DNA of 64,000 nucleotides, from NCBI RefSeq assembly GCF_004795015.1, contig NZ_SSBI01000039.1, positions 1 through 64,000 of the forward strand, in the 5' to 3' direction. Under the pieces are notes generated by a model. That model was not told the origin of the DNA, did not search any database, and saw only the letters and a list, made by a program, of their open reading frames with translations. This stretch comes from Streptomyces sp. A1277. GTDB lineage: Bacteria; Actinomycetota; Actinomycetes; Streptomycetales; Streptomycetaceae. Positions 60,180-64,000 of the stretch are shown piece after piece (within the stretch, counting starts at the first letter, position 1; every line of letters starts with the position of its first letter). Both the position numbers and the translations under genes were made by a program.

Positions 60180-60302
60180 CTCCCCCCTCCAGGCAATTTC
60201 GCCCCCACCCTTGCCCCCGCTCCCTGTCCCCCTTCCCCGCCCCCCCTGTTGTCCCCCCTCCCCCCTCCCCCCTCCCCGCCGCCCGCCGCCCGCCGCCCGC
60301 CA
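60180..60302. repeat. Polypyrimidine tract with CCCCCCT and GCC repeats (G-quadruplex-prone on minus strand)
   Basis: About 120 bp are nearly pure C/T on the plus strand, with repeated TCCCCCC units (60253-60275) and then GCCCGCC units (60278-60301). The minus strand, which is the transcribed sense for mmuM and hen1, is a run of five or more G-tracts. It fills the whole gap between the mmuM stop and the hen1 start. Confidence 0.8.
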
Positions 60303-60305
60303 ATG

Positions 60306-61271
60306 TCACTCCGGTGTCCGCCCGGGGCCGCCGTCTCCCTCCCCCAGCACGGCGGCCAGCTCCGCGATCGTTGCCGGGCCGACCCGGCAGCAGCCGCCGA
60401 CCAGCCGGGCGCCGGCCTCCCGCCACGCCTCGGCCCGGCCGGGGTCGAACGTGGCGTCCCCGGTCCAGCTCCCGGCCGCGGCGTCCCAGTGCTCGCCGCT
60501 GTTGGGATAGACCACGACCGGTTTCCCGGTGGTCCGCGCCGCCGTCCGGACGGCGGCGTCCGCGTCGGCCGGGTCGCAGCAGTTGACCCCGACCGCGATC
60601 ACCTGGTCGCACGCCCCGGCCAGGGCGAACGCCTCGTCCAGCGGCTGCCCGGCCCGGGTCCGGTCCCCGGCCACGGTGTAGGAGAGCCAGACCGGCAGCC
60701 CGCACTCCCCCGCCGCCCGCAGCAACGCCCGCGCCTCTTCCATGTCCGGCACCGTCTCCAGGGCCAGCACGTCCGGGCCGGCGGCGGCCAGCGCCTCGAT
60801 CCGGGGGCGGTGAAAGCGCTCCAGCTCCCGGATGGTGAGCCCGTAGCGGCCCCGGTACTCCGCGCCGTCCGCCGTCACCGCCCCGTACGGGCCGACCGAG
60901 GCCGCCACCCAGACGTCCCGCTCCACCGCGCCGGCCGCGCGCCGGGCCGGCTCCATGCTGCGGGCGAAGAGCCCGGCCGCCTCCGCCCGCCCGATCCCGC
61001 GCCGCTCGAACCCCTCGAAGCTCGCCTGGTAACTGGCCGAGATCAGCACCTGCGCACCCGCCCGCACATAGGCCGCGTGCGCCGCCTCGATCTGTCCGGG
61101 CCCGTCGGCGAGCAGCCGGGCGGACCACAGCGCGTCGGAGAGATCGCAGCCCTGCGCCTCCAACTGGTTGGAGAGCCCGCCGTCGAGCAGGACCGTCCCC
61201 TCGGCGAGGGCGGCGGCGAGCGGGCGGGACGGCATCCCGGCGGCCGGGCCGGGACCGCGGGCGGGTGACAT
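60306..61271 (-). CDS. mmuM: Homocysteine S-methyltransferase
   Basis: The enzyme makes methionine from homocysteine using S-methylmethionine or SAM. The 321 residues have the zinc-binding cysteines in VGVNCCDP and LVGGCCRVGPATIAEL, the barrel start VLLDGGLSNQLEAQGCDL, and LALETVPDMEEARALL with GLPVWLSYTVAGD. The start ATG 61271 precedes a Pro/Gly stretch; the ATG 12 codons later (MPSRPLAAALAEG) is an alternative. Probably a single gene, flanked by a palindrome upstream and the polypyrimidine tract downstream. Confidence 0.9.
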   Translation of the reverse strand: MSPARGPGPAAGMPSRPLAAALAEGTVLLDGGLSNQLEAQGCDLSDALWSARLLADGPGQIEAAHAAYVRAGAQVLISASYQASFEGFERRGIGRAEAAGLFARSMEPARRAAGAVERDVWVAASVGPYGAVTADGAEYRGRYGLTIRELERFHRPRIEALAAAGPDVLALETVPDMEEARALLRAAGECGLPVWLSYTVAGDRTRAGQPLDEAFALAGACDQVIAVGVNCCDPADADAAVRTAARTTGKPVVVYPNSGEHWDAAAGSWTGDATFDPGRAEAWREAGARLVGGCCRVGPATIAELAAVLGEGDGGPGRTPE

Positions 61272-61284
61272 CAGGGCCTCCTTG

Positions 61285-61346
61285 TCTCAGGCGTCCCGGC
61301 GCCTCAGGCGCCCCCGGTGCCTCAGGCGCCTGAGACCTCAGGTGCC
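61285..61346. repeat. GCCTCAGG repeat cluster with a CTCAGGCGCCTGAG palindrome
   Basis: CTCAGG occurs five times in about 65 bp; 61321-61334 is a perfect 14-bp palindrome. It separates the LLM oxidoreductase stop from the mmuM start and probably ends LLM transcription. Confidence 0.55.
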
Positions 61347-62270
61347 TCAGGTCAGCTGGGACTGGACCTGTGCGGAGATCAGCTCCAGATGGTCCAGGTC
61401 GTCGAGGTCGAGCACCTGGAGGTAGATCCGGGACGCCCCGATCGCCGCGTACCGGCCGATCTTGTCGACCACTTCGGCGGGCGACCCGGCCAGACCGTTG
61501 GCCTTCAGCTCGGCCACATCACGGCCGATGACGGCGGCCCTGCGGGCGACCTCCGCGTCGTCCCGGCCGACGCAGACCACCAGCGCGTTGGAGTACACCA
61601 GGTCGTCCGCCCGGCGGCCCGCCGCCTCGGCCGCCTCCCGGACCCGGCCGAACTGCTTCTCGGAGTCCTCCAGCCCCGCGAAGGGGATGTTGAACTCGTC
61701 GGCGTACTGAGCTGCGAGGCGCGGCGTGCGCTTCGCGCCGTGCCCGCCGATCAGCACCGGCACCTTGGCCTGCGCCGGCTTGGGCAGCGCCGGCGAGTCC
61801 GTCAGCTGGTAGTACGTGCCGTCGTAGCTGAACGTCTTGCCGGCCTCGGTCGCCCACAGCCCGGTGACGATCGCCAGCTGCTCCTCCAGCCGGCCGAACT
61901 TCTCCTTGGGGAACGGGATGCCGTACGCCTTGTGCTCCTCCTCGAACCAGCCCGCGCCCAGGCCCAGCTCGACGCGGCCGCCGGACATCTGGTCGACCTG
62001 TGCGACCTGGATGGCGAGGACACCGGGGAGCCGGAACGTGCCCGCCGTCATCAGCGTGCCGAGGCGGATGCGCTTGGTCTCCCGGGCCAGCCCGGCCAGC
62101 GTGATCCAGGCGTCCGTGGGGCCGGGAAGTCCGTCGCCCTGCCCCATGCGCAGATAGTGGTCGGAGCGGTAGAAGGCGTCGAAGCCGAGCTCCTCGGTGG
62201 CCTTGGCGACGGTGAGAAGGGTGTCGTAGCTCGCCCCTTGCTGGGGCTCGGTGAAGATGCGAAGATCCAT
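61347..62270 (-). CDS. LLM-class F420-dependent oxidoreductase
   Basis: The 307-residue luciferase-like TIM-barrel enzyme is likely F420-dependent. MDLRIFTEPQQGASYDTLLTVAKATEELGFDAFYRSDHYLR, split here as TEELGFDAFYRSDHYLRMG, is the start of the fold. SGGRVELGLGAGWFEEEHKAYGIPF, split as RVELGLGAGWFEEEHKAYGI, and VPVLIGGHGAKRTPRLAAQYA are typical. ATG 62270 is one base from GGAGG, which is tight; a GTG five codons upstream could be used. The substrate is unknown. Confidence 0.88.
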   Translation of the reverse strand: MDLRIFTEPQQGASYDTLLTVAKATEELGFDAFYRSDHYLRMGQGDGLPGPTDAWITLAGLARETKRIRLGTLMTAGTFRLPGVLAIQVAQVDQMSGGRVELGLGAGWFEEEHKAYGIPFPKEKFGRLEEQLAIVTGLWATEAGKTFSYDGTYYQLTDSPALPKPAQAKVPVLIGGHGAKRTPRLAAQYADEFNIPFAGLEDSEKQFGRVREAAEAAGRRADDLVYSNALVVCVGRDDAEVARRAAVIGRDVAELKANGLAGSPAEVVDKIGRYAAIGASRIYLQVLDLDDLDHLELISAQVQSQLT

Positions 62271-62349
62271 GCCTCCATCCTGCACCCGCGTGCCCCGCTC
62301 GCCTCTCTCCGGTCCCCTCCGCACGCCGCCGCGTCCCCGGCCGGCCCGT

Positions 62350-62883
62350 TCACTGGATGCCGGTGACCGGGCCCGGGCCGTGGAGCACGCCGTGCGGGCC
62401 GTCCCGCTCCCTGCCGCGCTCCAGGTCCTCCCGCTGCTCCCGGTCCCGCTCGTCCAGCAGCCGAAGCATGCCGCGCACCCGGTCCGTCGACTCGTCGGCG
62501 GCGTCGATCGCCTCCATGCACTGCCAGTACAGGCTCTGCTCGTCGGTCTCGCACGCCACCCCGACCAGGGCTATCCCCACCTCCCCGAGCAGCGCGCCCA
62601 GGCCGGTCAGTGCCGCGCGCGGATCGGAGACCTCGGACAGCCGCGCCGCGCGGGCGATCCCTGCGCGGGCCGCCGGGTGGTCCAGCGCGCCGCTGCTCCG
62701 GCCGCCGATCTCGCTGAGGGCGCGCGCCTCGCCCCGTAACCCCTTGGGGCCGCTCACGGCCAGCCGGCTGCCGACCGCCTGTGCCAGAGCCTGGGCCTGC
62801 CATGCCTCGGCGATGATGTCCGGCGTCTCCCGGCTCTGTGCCAGGGCCTGCCTGATGACCGCTACCAGCCGCTCCGCTTCCAT
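62350..62883 (-). CDS. Streptomycete hypothetical protein (DUF6099-like)
   Basis: The 177-residue all-helical soluble protein begins MEAERLVAVIRQALAQSRET and includes DIIAEAWQAQALAQAVGSRL, VGVACETDEQSLYWQCMEAI and DAADESTDRVRGMLRLLDER. I recall this pattern as a streptomycete family annotated DUF6099, but cannot verify it. The C-terminus (ERDGPHGVLHGPGPVTGIQ) is disordered. No function is known to me. Confidence 0.75.
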   Translation of the reverse strand: MEAERLVAVIRQALAQSRETPDIIAEAWQAQALAQAVGSRLAVSGPKGLRGEARALSEIGGRSSGALDHPAARAGIARAARLSEVSDPRAALTGLGALLGEVGIALVGVACETDEQSLYWQCMEAIDAADESTDRVRGMLRLLDERDREQREDLERGRERDGPHGVLHGPGPVTGIQ

Positions 62884-62963
62884 CGATTGCCCCCGTTCGA
62901 TGCGAAAACCCGCTCACCACTTCCATTACCCACAGTGAGGGCGGCGGTACCGAAAGACCAGAG

Positions 62964-62976
62964 GATTTCGGAAATC
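62964..62976. promoter_or_regulatory. GATTTC-G-GAAATC palindrome between mazG-like and hypothetical genes
   Basis: This perfect 13-bp inverted repeat lies in a relatively AT-rich gap (62884-63008), 81 bp upstream of the minus-strand start at 62883. It could be an operator or the weak terminator of the pyrophosphohydrolase gene. Confidence 0.35.
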
Positions 62977-63008
62977 TGTGGATACTCAATCAAGTGTGAA
63001 GAAATCGA

Positions 63009-63368
63009 TCACTCCGAAGAGTGACGATCTTGGCGTGCCGCTGACTCCGGAACCGGGAATCGCCCCTCGTTCCGCTCGATCTTGGCCGCCAGCGCCGCCA
63101 GCACGTCGATGCCGAGCACCTCGCAGAACTGGAGCAGGTAAGCGAGCACGTCCGCGACCTCGTCGGCCACCCTCGGCGCGGTCGCCGGGTCCTCCATCAC
63201 CCGTGCCGACTGGTCGGGCGTCAGCCACTGGAAGATCTCAACGAGTTCGGCGGCCTCGACGCTCAGCGCCGAGGCCAGGTTCTTCGGGGTGTGGTACTGC
63301 TCCCAGTCGCGTGCGGCCGCGAAGGCGGCGAGCCGTTGCTGCAGGGTGCGTACGTCGAGTTCCGTCAC
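63009..63368 (-). CDS. MazG-type nucleotide pyrophosphohydrolase
   Basis: This small all-alpha NTP pyrophosphatase (119 residues, dCTPase/RS21-C6-like) may clear non-canonical nucleotides. The Mg-binding EAAE and EVAD motifs are in ALSVEAAELVEIFQWL and RVADEVADVLAYLLQF. GTG 63368 (MTELDVRTLQQRLAAFAAAR) fits the family start; the long open frame before it is shadow. Confidence 0.88.
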   Translation of the reverse strand: MTELDVRTLQQRLAAFAAARDWEQYHTPKNLASALSVEAAELVEIFQWLTPDQSARVMEDPATAPRVADEVADVLAYLLQFCEVLGIDVLAALAAKIERNEGRFPVPESAARQDRHSSE

Positions 63369-63433
63369 GGCACCAGGTCTACCAGCCGCCCCGGCCGTCC
63401 AGCGGACCGGGACGGCACCCTCTCGTACCGGCT

Positions 63434-63832
63434 CTACGCGCCCGGTACCCCCGCAGCCGTGGTGCCCTCGACCTCCATGCCGACGGGCGACAGCAGGAAG
63501 ACGTTGCGGTCCACCCGGTGCATCCCGCTGCCGAGGCCGAAGACGACACCGCTGGTGAAGTCCAGGACGCGCTTGGCCACATCGCCCTCCGCGCTCGTCA
63601 GGTCGAGCAGCACCGGCACCTGGGCGACCAGGTATTCGGCGACCTCGCGGGCGTCGGCGAACACCTGGACCCGCAGCACCACCATGCGCCGCTGCTCGGC
63701 GCTCTCGCCCTCGTCCGGGAGGGTGTGGTGATCCACCCGGGAGGGCCACTCGTTGCGGCTGCGCAGCGGTACGACCTGGGCCAGCCCCTCCCACTGCTCG
63801 TCCGTGACGTCGTACCTGTCGTACCTGCTCAC
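63434..63832 (-). CDS. SepF-like cell-division protein
   Basis: This 132-residue SepF-family protein starts at GTG 63832 (MSRYDRYDVTDEQWEGLAQV). The SepF core (about 50-130) is VVLRVQVFADAREVAEYLVA, VPVLLDLTSAEGDVAKRVLD and FTSGVVFGLGSGMHRVDRNV, then FLLSPVGMEVEG. SepF anchors FtsZ to the membrane. The usual N-terminal amphipathic membrane helix is not evident, so this is probably one of the shorter streptomycete paralogues (SflB-like) rather than the main SepF, which normally sits in the dcw cluster. Confidence 0.85.
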   Translation of the reverse strand: MSRYDRYDVTDEQWEGLAQVVPLRSRNEWPSRVDHHTLPDEGESAEQRRMVVLRVQVFADAREVAEYLVAQVPVLLDLTSAEGDVAKRVLDFTSGVVFGLGSGMHRVDRNVFLLSPVGMEVEGTTAAGVPGA

Positions 63833-64000
63833 CGGACCACCCCGTCCGCACATCGGTCGGCGTTGTGCCGGCTGCGCTCACTGTTCATCGGGCGATTGTC
63901 CCCTCCCTCACCCGTTCGGCCTACGAGCGACACGGCTCAGGAATCGACCGACCCCGCCGGAATCATGTCCGAAGGGCCCGCGGAGGCGGCGGACGGGCTC

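Noticed and set aside
60240..60300. CRISPR-like short repeats
   Set aside because: The units are 6-8 bp with no spacers; it is simple-sequence DNA.

Overview
This is a high-GC actinobacterial chromosome segment, almost certainly Streptomyces. The signs are strong G/C third-position bias, GTG/TTG starts, a CvnA-D 'conservon' signalling operon, RICIN-tailed secreted hydrolases, aerobic-type cobalamin synthesis, an F420-type LLM oxidoreductase, and a TTA codon near the start of one accessory gene. No rRNA, tRNA or CRISPR array was found.

Positions 1-10600 are accessory and scarred. They hold a three-gene overlapping operon of unknown function, a lipoprotein gene cut by an IS3-type element (1726-3044, 25-bp terminal repeats, frameshifted orfA), and the C-terminal half of a DUF1998-type helicase with a Vsr-like nuclease domain. 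That remnant is coupled to an intact helicase fused to a RelE/ParE-like N-terminal domain. An IS630 transposase remnant and a methyltransferase follow. The helicase pair is the best candidate for an undescribed (probably decayed) anti-phage or DNA-processing system.

Positions 10965-17091 carry an aminoglycoside-phosphotransferase-like kinase and three secreted polysaccharide-active proteins, each with a RICIN beta-trefoil: a beta-helix protein and a GH18 chitinase in one operon, and a divergent ThuA-domain protein. Positions 17182-28676 are a cobalamin (B12) corrin-ring cluster: cobN behind an adenosylcobalamin riboswitch, cobG-cobH-cobIJ, cobK, cbiD and cobL-cobM. Molybdate transport (modA, fused modBC) follows at 28992-31813.

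Positions 31992-39145 look like a beta-glucan/oligosaccharide utilisation locus: a binding protein, two permeases and an oxidoreductase on one strand, a divergent ROK repressor, and a secreted GH16 glucanase. Near-identical operators lie over the predicted transcription starts of the transporter operon and the GH16 gene, so the ROK protein probably represses both. A lipoprotein, an MFS exporter and its divergent MarR regulator come next.

Positions 41896-48457 hold a complete Mrp-type Na+/H+ antiporter operon (A/B fusion, C, D, E, F, G) with every junction overlapping by 4 nt. Positions 48840-54294 hold the conservon (histidine-kinase-like sensor, roadblock protein, DUF742 protein, GTPase) followed by an FAD monooxygenase. 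Next are a truncated RidA gene, a small RsbW-like ATPase, and an arginine deiminase set (amino-acid permease, ornithine carbamoyltransferase, arginine deiminase). The right end has a decayed hen1 RNA-repair gene, a G-quadruplex-prone tract, a homocysteine methyltransferase, an LLM oxidoreductase, a Streptomyces-type hypothetical, a MazG-type pyrophosphohydrolase and a SepF-like division protein.
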